DNA of 64,000 nt from Oscheius sp. JU75 (GCA_037178855.1 JASJZC010000004.1:558001-622000), one strand, 5' to 3'; positions 42,447-54,600 are shown, numbered from the stretch's first letter. Made by a program: numbers and translations. The notes: a model not told the origin generated them from the sequence alone.

Positions 42447-45363
42447 ATGATCGACAGACAGCTGTTAGTCGATCTCATTGACTACTTCTACGAGAATGGC
42501 GCTCCTCCCTTCAATTACTGCACCTTTTTCAAGGAGCAGGGAGTGGATAGACAGTTAAGCAGGACGAGTGCTTACAGAATAACCTGGTACATAAGAGTAA
42601 GGCTATTCGGTTTATTAAAATGGTTTATTTTCCTAGAAAAACACTGTCCCGCCATGGGTGAGAGGCGACTTGAGGCTGGAGGAAAAGTTCAAGGTGCTGG
42701 CTAGGAGATTTGCTGATAGGAGAGAAAGGGATGGGTATAGTACGGATAAGGGTGGGTTTTAACCACATTTTTAAATCAACATTTTGTTTTGAGAGTAGAA
42801 GAAGGGAAAAAAGCTGAGAGACTTGAGGAAAACAGAACTAGGAAACAGCGATATCCAATCAGATTTTTCTGCCAATAACCAGCAGTAATTGCGTACAGTA
42901 TTTCCGAGGTGACGCGCTGAAAAGTATAATCTAAAAGGGTCTGTTCACAGCGTTTTTTATGATCAAAAGAAGGCAAGGTTATGGGCTAAAAAATAGATTT
43001 CCAGATTACTGTAGCTAAGAATTATTATTTTTACGTATTTTCCTGCAGACGCACAGAAAATATAGGCAGGAACTAGCCAAGCTTACAGTATTATTACGGC
43101 CTGTTTTCTTCGAATCTCACCTCCAAACCACCAATTTTAGATGCAACTGACACAGAGACTGACTCGCGACCAAGAAGAACTCGATCTCGGGCCTCTTCTG
43201 CCACAAATTCTACGACTTCGAGGAATGGGAAAAAGAGAGGAGTGAGTTAGAACGAGAATAAAGTTTAGAGAACTTTTCAGCTGCTTGTACACACTGACGA
43301 TAAGGCTAATGGAGTGGCAAATTTTTCTCCTGACCAATTCGTCGAGCCGCTGACTCCAGCATCTATGCAAGAAGAGGGGGAATTGAGATACAGGATCAGA
43401 TCGGGATCCAGATCAATGACGCTGAGAACGCCTGAAAGGAGCGAGAGGAAATATGAAGTGAGTCGGGACAGATACAGTTATCATTGGCGGGGTAAAACCA
43501 GCAGCTATGGCCGATTATCGTCTAACAAACTGACTACAAATCCTTTTTTTTTCGCGTGTTAGCGCTAATACCCTCCCGCAGGTCGGTAAATTGGTAGTAA
43601 CATGCTACGAAGGCGTTCCTAGAAAAGGTTGGGCAACTTTGGAACAAAATGCTCCGCGACCTAGCACCTCGGGAAGCCTCCGCAACGGTCGGCGTCGCAA
43701 AACCCCGCAGGAGCTTGACTCACAGAGCTCTCCAAGAATATTTGCCGTTGATTTGGATAGAAACTTTACCTTTACCTGTGAGCTATCTTTCCATCGACTT
43801 AGAGAGTGTCAGTGTTTGCTATCGTTTCTGAAATCCGTGCTCTTTAGAAGAACTCTTCTCGCCGGCGAAACAACAACAGTGAAGGGTCAGCCTCTTCCAG
43901 AGGTAGCACTGGCAGTCGTCGCTCTCTCAGACTGGCTCAAAAACGCAAGCAAATCGATTCATATCTACCCCAGATTCGAGAAGAAGACGAGAAGCGATCT
44001 GAGCCACAAGGAACTCCAAGAAACAGGGGCGAGAAAAGACAGAAATTTGTAGAAAGTGAAGAGACCTTTGACATCTTCATCACGCCGCCCAAAGAGATTC
44101 TCGAGGAATCTAACAATGAATCGGAAGATGAAGAGTCAGAATCCGAAGAAACAAGAAGAAAGAGCCTAGTGGCCAGAAGACTCTTCATTGATCTGGAAGA
44201 GCCAGAGGTCCAGAAACAGGAGGTACGGTTGGCTCACAGTAAAGGTCCGCATTTAAAAGACGAAAGTACTACTGTGTGGCGAAATGCGCACCAACTCTCT
44301 AGTTCTGGAGGTCTATTCGCAGTTTCGAAACAGCTGCGTTGACGACTCTTGTCACGTTTTTCTATTATTTTCAGCTGGCAATTGGCGGGTGTTTCGAGCT
44401 TAGCACCCTGTTGCAGAAACTATATGCATTGTCTAATCCACTAGCATTTGATACTCAGCCAAGGCTGCTATGCTATGTGGGCTCTGTCCTGTGTATTGGG
44501 TTGGCAACTAAGTCTTTTCGCTTTTCAAATGAAAAAGTTTATTGACTTCCAAACAACTTTTTCATTCGTTTGTAATCACCGAACTAACCATAGTCAGAAA
44601 TTCTCATTGCAGATCCAGGAAGGGGACATCTTGAAGGAGCTAGCCCTATACGAGGAGGTCCACAGTGAGGGTCAAGCCTCTCACAGATCCAGTGTTCTAA
44701 GTGGTCCAAGACGTGGAAAAAGTCTGGAGAAGGAAGATCTGGATGAGGCTATCTATGAGAGCGAGACGGACAGACAACTCCTTTCCACCGACGAGGATAG
44801 GGATTTCTCTGAGCAGGAGGATGAGGTGAGTACAGTAACCCGAACAGGACTAGTTTTGGTTTTAGATGGTTGTTCTCAGGCATCCAGACCAAGAAACTGA
44901 AAAACGAGAGCCATCTCCTATTCCAGCGTCCCTCGAGACTGTCGATGAGGCCGAAAACTGCCAAAATGAGGTCCAAACCCTCAAGGAGAGAGTCTCAGAA
45001 CTGGAAGTAGATCTCTCCAAGCTAAGAGACGATAATCTTCGTCTCCATTTCGATCTGGCAACGCAACGGGCCCATGAACACGAAGACGAGGCGGCTGAGC
45101 TTAGAGAAGAGATATTCAAGCGAGAAATGATGATCAAAGATCTCCGTGCTGAGCTGGAAAAAAAGGAGGAAATCCCGCTCAACTTGCTCGAAGAGGTGCG
45201 CCGTGAGCGAAAGGAACGGAAGAAGACCGGAAGACTCCTTCTGAAATCTGTTTTGGACCTGAGGAAGCAGAACGCAGCCGCAGAAGAAAAAATGTTAGCT
45301 ATTCGGAAAGAATTGTCTGGTCTGACCAAATTGGTGACCCAGAAGAAGAAATGTCGTCCCTAG
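42447..45363 (+). CDS. Uncharacterised disordered and coiled-coil protein, probably nuclear
   Basis: About eight exons in consistent phase. The N-terminal part is folded-looking (LLVDLIDYFYENGAPPFNYC, then NTVPPWVRGDLRLEEKFKVL). Middle exons are rich in serine, arginine and acidic runs (RPRRTRSRASSATNSTTSRN; RRSLRLAQKRKQIDSYLPQI; EESNNESEDEESESEETRRK), typical of intrinsically disordered nuclear proteins. The last exon (44867-45363) is a long heptad coiled coil (EVQTLKERVSELEVDLSKLR; LLEEVRRERKERKKTG). I do not recognise the family. One gene is assumed because phases agree, but a split into two is possible around 42.8-43.1 kb. A piece of the middle exon was copied into NUP98-96 (see 40121-40204). 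Confidence 0.6.
44341..44380 (+). repeat. Copy of the NUP98-96 exon 18 splice acceptor
   Basis: Forty bases identical to 40207-40247: GACGACTCTTGTCACGTTTT, the T-rich tract, TTTTCAG and the first exon bases CTGGCA. Here it lies in an intron of the neighbouring gene. Confidence 0.9.
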
Positions 45364-45470
45364 CCTTTAAAATCCATTTTTCGTTACAAATAAAACTTCA
45401 ATCACGGGAAAATTCTCTACAGAACCGGTAAAACATGAGGGTGAGCGTGTGGGAGAGAGAGAGAGAGAGA

Positions 45471-48317
45471 TTATTGGAGAACTTCGAGACCTTTTCGGTT
45501 GTAGGAGGCTGTGAGAAGAGTGCAGGCATACCGAATTTCCGTCGCGGCCGTGTCCGCCTCCATGCTGTTATCGAGATTGTCAGACTCGTTGACAATGTCT
45601 TCAAGGTAGGAGATGTTGAGCTGCTTGGTGAAGTGGCTGAAGGTACGGGCAACGGGAGGACTGGCTGCCTTGGCCGAGTAAACGACCTCGTTCAGCCACA
45701 TCGACGGCTTTACACTGAAAAAAAAAAAGAAGGGTCGAGGGCTAGTCGAGGTAGTACTGTAAAAGTACCATATATCCGATTGTCCAATATGTGCACCAAA
45801 ATGTACAACAACCGATCTTGTTACGGAGCTTGTTGTCGAAACTGGCAGCATATCGAGGCCTATGTTCGTAAGTTGGTGCGCGCTTCCGCCTTTCAGGGAT
45901 TCTTTCGCACCTTCACTGAAGCGCACTACGATAAGATACGGTATAAATGTACTGCGCGATACGTATTTTTCCACTGGTTTGATTAAGGTTGGAAGATATG
46001 GAACAGTAAAGTTGGTGATTCTGACTAGTAACGAGACAATGGATCGTCTAAAAGGCTTATAGAATATTTTAAGAGACTACAGCCACTTTTGTCTCGTGAG
46101 GGAATCGGATACAGATTTGGATCTGTAGTGGAGTTGCTAACCAACTTATCCATTTGATTTTTGTGAAAATTTGCATCGAATTTACTTCTAGTGTCCGACG
46201 TATGACGAACCACCACCGGAGTGGATATATACAAATTATAATAAGGCAAAAAGCTGACCATTTGAGCATTTTCGGGTTGATTTCGGAGAAGAGAACGGCA
46301 GCCTCGAAGGTGAACATGTTGGTGATGGTCTCGATAGCTCGTGCCGTGTAGTCGCTCAGGACGCGTCTTCGAAGAGTCGAGAGACCGTGCTCGCTCATAG
46401 TCAGATACTTTGTCAGCTCCATGATGGTCAAGAGAGCCAGATGAAGGGGAAGCAGCTTCAGGGCATTCTCCTCGGCCGAGCCGCCCTGGTCCATGTACTG
46501 CAGCTTGAATTCCTCCGAGCTCACGACGAGCTTCTCCTGCACGAATGTGTTAATCATATTTCTGAAATTTTGAGCTAAAGCGCCCTTAAAATTGAGCAAC
46601 AAACCTTCGGAAGCGCTCAATGCCGATCTCGAGAAGGATCTGGATGGGAGTCATGGCCTCGAGACGCGGGAGATTCAGGTCACCAGCCAGAGAATCGCGA
46701 ATCAGTCTGGCCAGGGTAGTCTTGTTGTCCGCGTGTAACTTAAAAGACTTTCTACAATGCGAGGAATCAAAAACGCACAATTGTGTTGATTTTGGCGACT
46801 CTGAGCGCGTTGAAGACGATTCGAAGGGCTTCGACGAGGGTCTCGTTGCTCGTGGCCAGGCGCAAAATGTCGAAGAGCTGTTCGGTAAAGTCGTAGAATC
46901 GACTGCCCTTGGCCTCCTGCTTTGTCAGACTGCACTGCTCGATAAGGGCCTGCACGCGCGGGATAACCGTCTCACTCTGGTCCTCGTTCTTCGGCCAGAC
47001 CATGGGAATCCCGTCGCGCAGCGTCTGGGCCATGCACTGAATGGGGGCTTACGGTCAGAGAGGAAGTGGACAAACCAGAAGATTCTCAAGCATGCAGGTT
47101 TCTTCGAAGAGCGAGACGCGAGGATCCTTCCAGCCGGGGCAGCAGTGAACAACGACTTTGGAGGTGGCGGCCGGAGAGGAGAGGTAAGACGTCGGCTGAA
47201 AAAAGAGTAAGCTCGGAACGGAATTGAGGGGAAATGGTTAGAACAGCTTTCAGCTCATGGCGCAGCCGGTAAGCTGTCAGATAATGCATCCAAAAAGGTC
47301 GGGTTCCATCCTCACGCTGACAAAACCACTTAACATTTCAAAAACCGTCCGAAATGATTTTAAAGAACTCTTTGCCCGGAATGCGTGATCTAAACAGTCT
47401 TCTTCCACTGCGTGAGCAATTTCGATGTTGATACAAAATTTAGTCTGGATAGAATCTTCCAGCAATGAGAAAATCATGAACATACCGTCATCTCGCTGGT
47501 CCAAGAGAAGGTCATGGTCATCTCGGACGGAAACGAGCCAGCATATCGTCGATCTTGAACTGACGGCGTGAGGAACTGAACCCACTTTTGAATACAATAA
47601 GCTGAGCTTACCTTGTAAACGGCTGTGGCCTTCGAGACGGCATGAAGACTGTCGAAGCGATGTGACAGTCCGACCAGTTTCTTCTCGACATTCTCGTCAA
47701 AGACGCCAAAGAATCGGCAGTGGCTGGTAATGATGTTGTGCTTGTCCTGTGCGATGGAGACGAACGCGGTCTGATGCGAATCCTTGGCGTCGGAGAAGAG
47801 CACAGTCGGGTATGCGGTGAAGAAGGCCGTATTGCTCGGCTGCCAGGAAAAGTTGTAGCGAAGTCGCATGGCCACCTGCACGGAGAGCGGATTGACGGAC
47901 AGGTAGTCGGTGGCTGTGAAGAGACGGAATCGGCTCTTGGCTGACCAATCGGCTTCGTTCATGAATTTGGACACATTGAAGAAGTCGAATTTCAGCGGGC
48001 CTGGACCATACTCGTTGCTGTAAGAAGCTGACGAGGTCAGTGTCGATGACGTCGTTTTGGCTGTTGTAGTTTTCTGCTCCGTCTTGGCCGTCAGTCTGTC
48101 CATTATGATCACTTCCTTGCCGAAAAAGGACTCCAACTCCTTCAGCAGCGGCACTCCGGCTGTCGGCAGAAGCCGAACACGATTCTCGAACTAGGAGGAA
48201 TACTTTTTTCGACAAAAAGAGCTCACTTACTAATTTGACCTCATTGTCTAGTTGCTCCGACGGCGCCAGTTTGTTGTACGCTTCGAGTTCTGCGGGAGTA
48301 ATCGACACAACCGCCAT
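45471..48317 (-). CDS. ZWILCH: Zwilch, RZZ kinetochore complex subunit
   Basis: With ROD and ZW10 it recruits dynein and checkpoint proteins to kinetochores. Exons: 48231-48317, 47612-48190, 47486-47584, 47076-47195, 46779-47036, 46605-46738, 46259-46561 and 45471-45714. Family signals are GPGPLKFDFFNVSKFM and NPLSVQVAMRLRYNFSW in the first half, then NKTTLARLIRDS followed by MTPIQILLEIGIERFRR, which matches the conserved Zwilch SKLI..S and IPVQMLLEIGLDKLKK blocks, and LLPLHLALLTIMELTKYL. Length of about 600 residues matches the family. An acceptor TTTTTTAG lies seven bases before the ATG. The last intron (544 nt) has no recognised content. Confidence 0.85.
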
Positions 48318-48978
48318 TGTGTCGCTAAAAAACGTGGATTTACTTTATAAAAGCAAGGAAAAAGAAGGAAAGTCTAAGAAAGAAGTTCTGAAACTGATAG
48401 TTCCAACATTTCCAACTCGCGCCAGTTCATTGGAGCAGTTTTACTGGCTTCCTTGCTACTGGAGGCAAATATCGATGGAGAATCATGGGAATTCCAGCTG
48501 AAATGTGGCAAAAACGATTTTCGAAACATAGAAGGAAAATGTGAGCAACAACTACGAGACGAGGAATCGCTCTCGATGGTTTATTTTTAATGCGAACTCT
48601 TTACGTTGCATGTTTTCAAGTGAAATACAAGCAAACGAATGACGAAAAGGGGACTTTTGACACGGAGACGAGCGAAAAAGAAAAGTGAGCTCGAAACCGA
48701 TTTGAATTTTCGATTGTGACAGAAAAGGTGCCAATTTGTTTTGTTCTTGTGTTGGTTGGTCTCTATAGTTTCAGACTCGAGACCAGCTTTACCCGTGTAC
48801 CTGTCCCAAAAGAGTTAGATCACGCTTCACATGAGAAAAAGAACTACCCAATTGCTCATGACAGTAGTTGTGCTGAAGCTACAAACTGAAGTTACAGTAA
48901 TCGTCTAACAGGACAAGAATAAGTTTTGCCTGTCAAACTAATGGCAGTCTATGTCAGAGTAACTGCAGTTCTTCTACG
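48318..48978. promoter_or_regulatory. Divergent region between Zwilch and the kinase
   Basis: 660 AT-rich bases, both genes read outward. No coding exon or known site is supported. Confidence 0.4.
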
Positions 48979-50574
48979 ATGCCGTCCAAGGAAATGGTAG
49001 GTCTTCGTCGTCTCTCCCGAACAACCGCCCAATCCAGAACAAAAAGCCGAAGAAGAAGGCCCCGAAACCGCGGAAGAAGAAGACAGCATCGAAAAAGAAC
49101 CCGAGTCGGAAGAAGGCGATGACGAAGAAAAACGACGACGACTCGTCTACATCCAGTTCCGCGTCGGAGAAGAGTCGCAAGCCCATCCAAAAGACTCAAA
49201 GTGTTGTCCAAAGCGCCTTCGTGCCTGTGTTGCCGATATCGAAGGAGAAGGTCACGATGCCGGGCCATTTCGCCGTAAGTCATCCCGCAAACTATCTATT
49301 CAACATGATAGTCGACGAGCGGCCGGATCTGGCCTTCTTCGAGAAGTTGTCCCCGACCGAGGCCAACTGTCTGGACAAGTATCTAAAGGATCGCGCAGAG
49401 TTATTCGACGGCGACCAGGTGTCTGTGGGGGACGAGAAGAACGAACTAACGACTTACGAGATCAAGAGTAAGTATAACGAGGGACGCTACTCGGCACTGT
49501 ACATCGTGACCAGGAACGTCTGGAAGAGCGGCCGACAGATCGAGAGGAATGGCATCTACATGATGAAGACCCAGCTGCGAAAGGGCAGTCGTCGTGCTGC
49601 GCTACTGATCAAGCGAGAGTACACCGTGATGCGAGCCCTCGTCGACCAGAAGAAGAAGCCCGTCTCGCCGCATCCCATTGATTTTGGCAAGGTCTGTGAT
49701 ATGCCCTTCATCATCATGGGTTTACTGGATAAGAATATTGACAAGTACCGTACGGACAAGGGTCATCTGAGTGTCCCGACGGCCATCTTCGTCGCCAAAG
49801 AAGTCTTGGCTGCTCTGGAAGAGCTTCACGATAAAAAGTTCATCCATCGCGATGTCAAACCGATCAACATGGCCTTTGGATTGGGTCGAGAGGCTGGCCG
49901 AGTCTTCCTCATGGACTTTGGAGATGCTGTCAAGCCGGGAAAGGTCATTAAGTGAGTTCTTTTCTGATATACGTACTGTACTTACTAATGGTGCCAAAAT
50001 GTGAGTACAACCAGTTCTCTCCCTTCTCAGCGTCCATTTGTATCTAAACTAGCATTTTTGGATCTTGTGATTTACTGTTTTCCATCGGCAACACTAGAAC
50101 TGGAGCATTTCGAGCAATAAAGTGGTTGTGAGGTGGAAATGGTAAGACTCGTAAAGGGGACAGTATATAGGAAACTAGTGAGTTCGAGACAGAAAGTGAC
50201 CTTAGAATTCAAGACTGGGAGTGCTGGACGGCTTCACTCTGCCTTACTGGAGTTTGGACTGTCACAAGAGGATCAAGGTGTCAGCCAGAACCGATCTCGA
50301 GGCCTGGCTCTACGTCCTGCTGGATCTCGTCCAGCCGCAGCGTCTCTCCTGGTCGACGAATCTTAACGCGGCCGAGGTGCTCCGCGAGAAGCAGCAGTTC
50401 TGGAAAGACTATGAGATGCAGCTAGCAGCCGAACCGGCCCTCCTCCGAATGACCAAGGTGCTTTCCGACGACGTCAGCAGCTCAGTTTACGCGACCCTCA
50501 ACGCCATTCTGACGGACTGGATGAACAGTCAGCTCAAGGGGGCCAAGTTTGTGCCCGACTGGATCAAGAAGTAA
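48979..50574 (+). CDS. CK1/TTBK-like protein kinase
   Basis: Serine/threonine kinase of the casein-kinase-1 group, an expanded set in nematodes. Three exons: 48979-48996, 49041-49951 and 50214-50574. A lysine-rich N-terminus (KPKKKAPKPRKKKTASKK) resembles a nuclear signal. In the catalytic domain I see the nucleotide lysine (GIYMMKTQL), the alpha-C glutamate (KREYTVMRAL), the catalytic HRDVKPINMAFG and the metal-binding LMDFGDA. The glycine loop is degenerate (YNEGRYSALY) and the usual APE is replaced; the activation segment reads GFTLPYWSLDC. ARTDLEAWLYVLLDL matches the CK1-group SRRDDLESLGY region. The domain ends at WIKK. It is probably active, but the altered glycine loop leaves doubt. 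Confidence 0.88.
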
Positions 50575-50903
50575 CTGAAAGGGATATAAATCGTCTACAA
50601 GAGGGAATTTCCTAATGTCGAAAGGGCGGGAGGAGGGTTAAGAGGAGCATGGGACAAACAATGCTATGCCTTTGATAATAGTGAAGCCGATAGAGATAAA
50701 ATTAAAATATCTCAACGATTTGAGCGATTTAAGAGAGGTAAAATGAAATTGGAATCCTCAATCTTCTGTGTAACTAGCAGAATCCAGTTGGGATGTGCAT
50801 TCTACTCTCTACCACCATTGTTGACCAATTCGAAAGGAAATTTACGTCTGTTGGAAGGTGATTAGACGTTCCTTGTCAGAAGTTTGTTTAAAGTTAATCA
50901 GCT

Positions 50904-51153
50904 CCCACTGCGTGTTATGCGCGTCGCCACTTTTTCAAACCGGGCGCAAATGCCGCTCATTTTCTTAAGTAAAGTATCCTACAGAAATCCTGGTTTAAAT
51001 CGGTTTTGGCACAGGATACCGTATACTCTACATTAATTCAACAAGCGGCTAGAGAGCTAATTTTGAATTCTCGCCCTCTACATAGGAAATTGGCGCGAGA
51101 AAAAGTGGCGACGCTTATTGCATGGGCGTAACACGCCGTGCTCCGGCAGTGGG
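50904..51153. mobile_element. Small inverted-repeat element (MITE-like)
   Basis: 250 bases with imperfect inverted ends. Left: CCCACTGC, GTGTTA, then GCGTCGCCACTTTTTC. Right, reverse complemented: CCCACTGC, an insertion, GTGTTACGCC, then GCGTCGCCACTTTTTC. No coding content. No clear target duplication. Confidence 0.65.
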
Positions 51154-51254
51154 AGTAGCTGGCTCGTGAGGAAATAACGTTCAAATACTGGGCTTTCAAG
51201 AGTCATCTGTTATAGGTTCCAGCTACCTTTCGAAATTGGTCCTCTTCCGCGGAT

Positions 51255-51390
51255 GTATTTATGCTCGCTCTTTCCAGTGGGCATAAAAACTTTACGCTTT
51301 TTCCGAGTGTGCATAAGAAATCTTTATTCCCGGGCGGGTATAAAAACACCCGTTATACAGAGCGGGCATAAAACCTGTTTCTTCATCTAT
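51255..51390 (+). repeat. Degenerate GGGCATAAAA tandem array
   Basis: Five units of about 22-26 bases share G-G-G-(C/T)-ATAAAA: GTGGGCATAAAAAC, GTGTGCATAAGAAA, GCGGGTATAAAAAC and GCGGGCATAAAACC. The rest of 50575-51680 shows no exon. Confidence 0.6.
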
Positions 51391-51680
51391 CTGTCCCTCC
51401 GTGACGCTGCCTACTTGTTCTATCTTTGTCCCTTTGTGTTTCTGTTTCTGTCTTTCTGTTCCTTTGTATCTGTGCTACTTTCTTGCAACCCCGAAAAACT
51501 GCCTGTTCACCCTGGATTGAAAGAATGAATATCATCCATGGAATGTTTACAATCTCCTTGCAATCTGGTGCCTAATTCTGTTCATTGTCAGCTACAAAAA
51601 GTAAATAAGCATATACATTCGAATGACACATAAGTACAGGCATAGAACGAATAATATCTTTGAAAAAATAGCGACGATTT

Positions 51681-53748
51681 TCAGGACGCCGGAGGCGGAA
51701 CACTGAAAAACGGGTTTGGCTTAGTATAGGAAGAGAGCTTACTTTTCAGAAGAGCCTTTAGCATTGGCCTGGAGAAGTCGTTGTTGCTGCAATTTTCTCT
51801 TTTCCTTGTCGAAAGTCGGCGTCTCATTGCTGACTGAAGAAGGGACGATTGGGGCTGGGATGGCTGCGACTCGGAGAGGGGCAGGAATGCTGAAAGTTCA
51901 GCATTTTTTACCCCAAAGGCATGAAAGCTCACTTGTGAAGAGGAGAATTGACAGAAACTAGACGACTGGCAGCATGTATCGGCATGCCGACTTGTGGAGG
52001 CAGTAGAGTCGGCGAGTGTGGCCGATACATGATGGGACTGCCGTAATGCTGCGGTGAGAGATTCATTGGCCCGTACAGATTGCTGTTTTGGACGGCCTGG
52101 AGGGCCCGTTTGTGCTTTTCCAGATCTGAGTGAACCTTGTCCGTCTTCTTCTGCATCTCCGTGTTGCGTGTCATCAGTTCCTTGACCGTTCGGGTCAGCT
52201 CCGTCACCTTGTCTGAAGATTTTTCACTGCAAAGAGTGAAAAGTAGGCATACTTTGAAGTTCCTCATTACGCTGATCCTTCTCCTTGATGGCCTCCTCGA
52301 GCTCCTGGAGTTTGTTCTCACTGACACTGATCGGCGCCGAGTGGTACTTTTTTAGAATGTGGTCGTACTTGAGCAAGTCCTGGTTCTGGCGCTCAACTCG
52401 CGCAGCGAGCTGATCTCTCTGGAAGTTAAACGTTTTAAATGAGCCGGACACTTCAATCTTTTATTATTATCTCCATGGAAATGAAAATACTTTTTGCGGT
52501 AGCCGTTAGATACTTTGCGAGACTTTCACCGCATACAGTCGATTAGCACTCAGACTGTAGGCAAACAGGTCCCGGGTTCGACCTCTACGCACGTCAAAAA
52601 TTTATCTATCTCTCCCGCCACTTTGGCTGGCAATCTCTATTTTAAAAAAAATCATCGCAACACGGGTTCAAGTGACATGCTGCCTCAAGTCACGGATTCG
52701 ATTCAGGTTTTCCAGTAATGCAGAAGCAGAAAAGACTGTCAACCAACCTCTTCTTTCAGGGTAATGTTATCGTTCTCCCACATGTCTATGTCTTCAACCG
52801 CGCCCTGGAGCTCATTGCGCATTCGTTCCAGCTCCTCCTCAAGAAACTCTTTTTCCTCTATGAAGGTCCTTCTCAGCTCCTCAAGCTCGACTTCTTTCAG
52901 CTGGAACCAATATGTTGACTTATAACCAAAAAGGCTAAGAAACCTGCATGTCGTTTGTGATATCGTCCATTTTGGACTCGAGCGAGTTGATCCGTTTCGT
53001 CTTCTTCACGCATTCCGTCTCCAGCTGTCCGTATTTTATTTGCAGGTTCTCGTAGTCAGTCTCCAGACGGCTCTTTTCCTCGCGGAGCTTCTTCTTGTCG
53101 GCCAGATCCTCTTCTATCTTCTTGTTCCTCCGGCGGAGATTTGTGACCGCGTACATCAGATGGCGCAGAAGCTCCTCTCCGGCCACCAGCTTCAGCTCGA
53201 CCGACATTTTGAACGTGGCAAAACCTTCGGGTCTTTCCAGCTCGAGGCTGAAAAGAAAATTTATTTCTGGCCCTGTTGGAAGTAGACTTACATGCAAGAG
53301 TCACCGACTGACCGAACAATGACTTTGGCCTCTGTCCGAGGATCGTCGACCATTTCGCGGAGGCTGCTTTGGAAGAAAGCGTTCATGTCGTCGCGGAAGT
53401 CTCTCGAGAGACGCCAGTCGTTGGCTAGATTCTAAAAGGAACATTTTTCTGGAAGAATATGTCAAAAAGGACCTGAAACTTGGCCGGTGTGATGTCTTCT
53501 CTGTAGATGAAGCCGAGATCAACGTCGCTCGTCACCTGCATTCTGAACGCTTCCGCACTTCCCTGACAGCGTTCAACGAGCAGTCCGAGCATCTTTTTGA
53601 TGGGCCTTGAAAAAAAAATTCCATACGAGGGGAACAAAAATACTTACTCAGACTTCTCCCCGTTTCTGTGATCTGTCACAATGCATTCCAGCTGCTTCTT
53701 GATAATTGGGTTCTGTATGCTCCGAGAGACGCTTATTGGAGTCTGCAT
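51681..53748 (-). CDS. SAS-6: SAS-6 centriole assembly protein
   Basis: Forms the ninefold cartwheel of centrioles. The start exon (53648-53748) begins MQTPISVSRS, preceded by TTTTTTCAG. The globular head follows the SAS-6 order: KKMLGLLVERCQGSAEAFRM, SDVDLGFIYREDITPAKFQN joined across a 45-nt intron to LANDWRLSRDFRDDMNAFFQ, and TFKMSVELKLVAGEELLRHL, the last matching the conserved FKHLTHLSLKLLPG.D strand and helix. A long coiled coil comes next (KKKLREEKSRLETDYENLQI; LDKVTELTRTVKELMTRN-type repeats), and a proline-rich C-terminus (MYRPHSPTLLPPQVGMP; IPAPIVPSS). Size of about 480 residues fits. Part of this gene exists as a pseudogene at 24.0 kb. Confidence 0.85.
52520..52600 (+). repeat. tRNA-like sequence in a SAS-6 intron
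   Basis: CGATTAGCACTCAGACTGTA followed by GGTCCCGGGTTCGACCTC resembles A- and B-boxes in forward orientation. A relative of the SINE-like family is likely. Confidence 0.45.
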
Positions 53749-54031
53749 TCCGTCTGAAAAAAGAGAGGTGAATTTAATGGGGGAGATGTGCAACAAGATA
53801 AACTGGCATTTGAATGCCGATAGCAAAGACCTATTTTCCGTTAGACGGCGCAGAAAGTCACTGCCCACTTGTTCGACGAATCCCGGAGATATTTCAGACA
53901 AACTAAGCACGAGTCAACTTAATTTCTATGAGAAAACAGAATACAGCGAAGAGACATTCATTTTTACATCTAACTCTATAACAGCGGAAAATGGTAGGGG
54001 GTAAGTAAAGGGAAAAGAAGAAGAGAAGGAA

Positions 54032-54600
54032 CTAGTTACGCTCTCCACGGATACGACGAGCGAGCTGGATGTCCTGAAACAAGCTCTATTAAAAAAAACA
54101 TAGTGAATAAACTAACCCTGGGCATGATGGTCACACGTTTGGCGTGAATTGCGCACAGATTGGTGTCCTCAAACAGTCCGACCAGATAGGCCTCGGCAGC
54201 TTCTTGAAGAGCTCCGATGGCAGCCGACTGGAAGCGAAGGTCCGTTTTGTAGTCTTGAGCAATCTGGAAGAGTAGCTTCATCAGAAGCTTCTATAAGAGG
54301 ACCGACCTCTCGAACGAGACGCTGGAAGGGCAGTTTCTTGATCAGGAGCTCAGTAGATTTTTGGAAGCGGCGAATCTCTCGGAGGGCCACTACTCCGGGA
54401 CGCCAGCTGAAAAGACGTTAATTTAGTTTCGTAAGAAGAAAAGTGCTTACCGGTGGGGCTTCTTGATTCCTCCCTCGCTGGGAGCAGTCTTTCTGGAGGC
54501 TTTGTAGGCGCTCTGCTGATGCTTCTTCGGAGCGAGGCCGGGCGAGCCGTGCTTTCCACCGCGAATGATGGACTGGCTGGTCTGCTTCGTACGGGCCATT
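54032..54600 (-). CDS. Histone H3 variant with a remodelled N-terminal tail
   Basis: Exons: 54451-54600, 54307-54406, 54117-54263 and 54032-54073. The fold is almost canonical H3.3: [60 protein letters not shown] and [12 protein letters not shown]. Loop 1 is not lengthened, so this is not CENP-A-like. The tail starts normally (MARTKQT, keeping K4) but then reads [20 protein letters not shown] and QQSAYK before [17 protein letters not shown]. The first ARKS (K9) and the usual K14/K18/K23 context are gone, while the K27 and K36 regions persist. Three introns mark it as a replacement-type gene. No CAG acceptor precedes this ATG closely (AATATAAAATGG). Confidence 0.95.

Noticed and set aside
54032-54600. 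CENP-A centromeric histone
   Set aside because: Loop 1 and the fold are canonical H3.3-like; only the tail differs.
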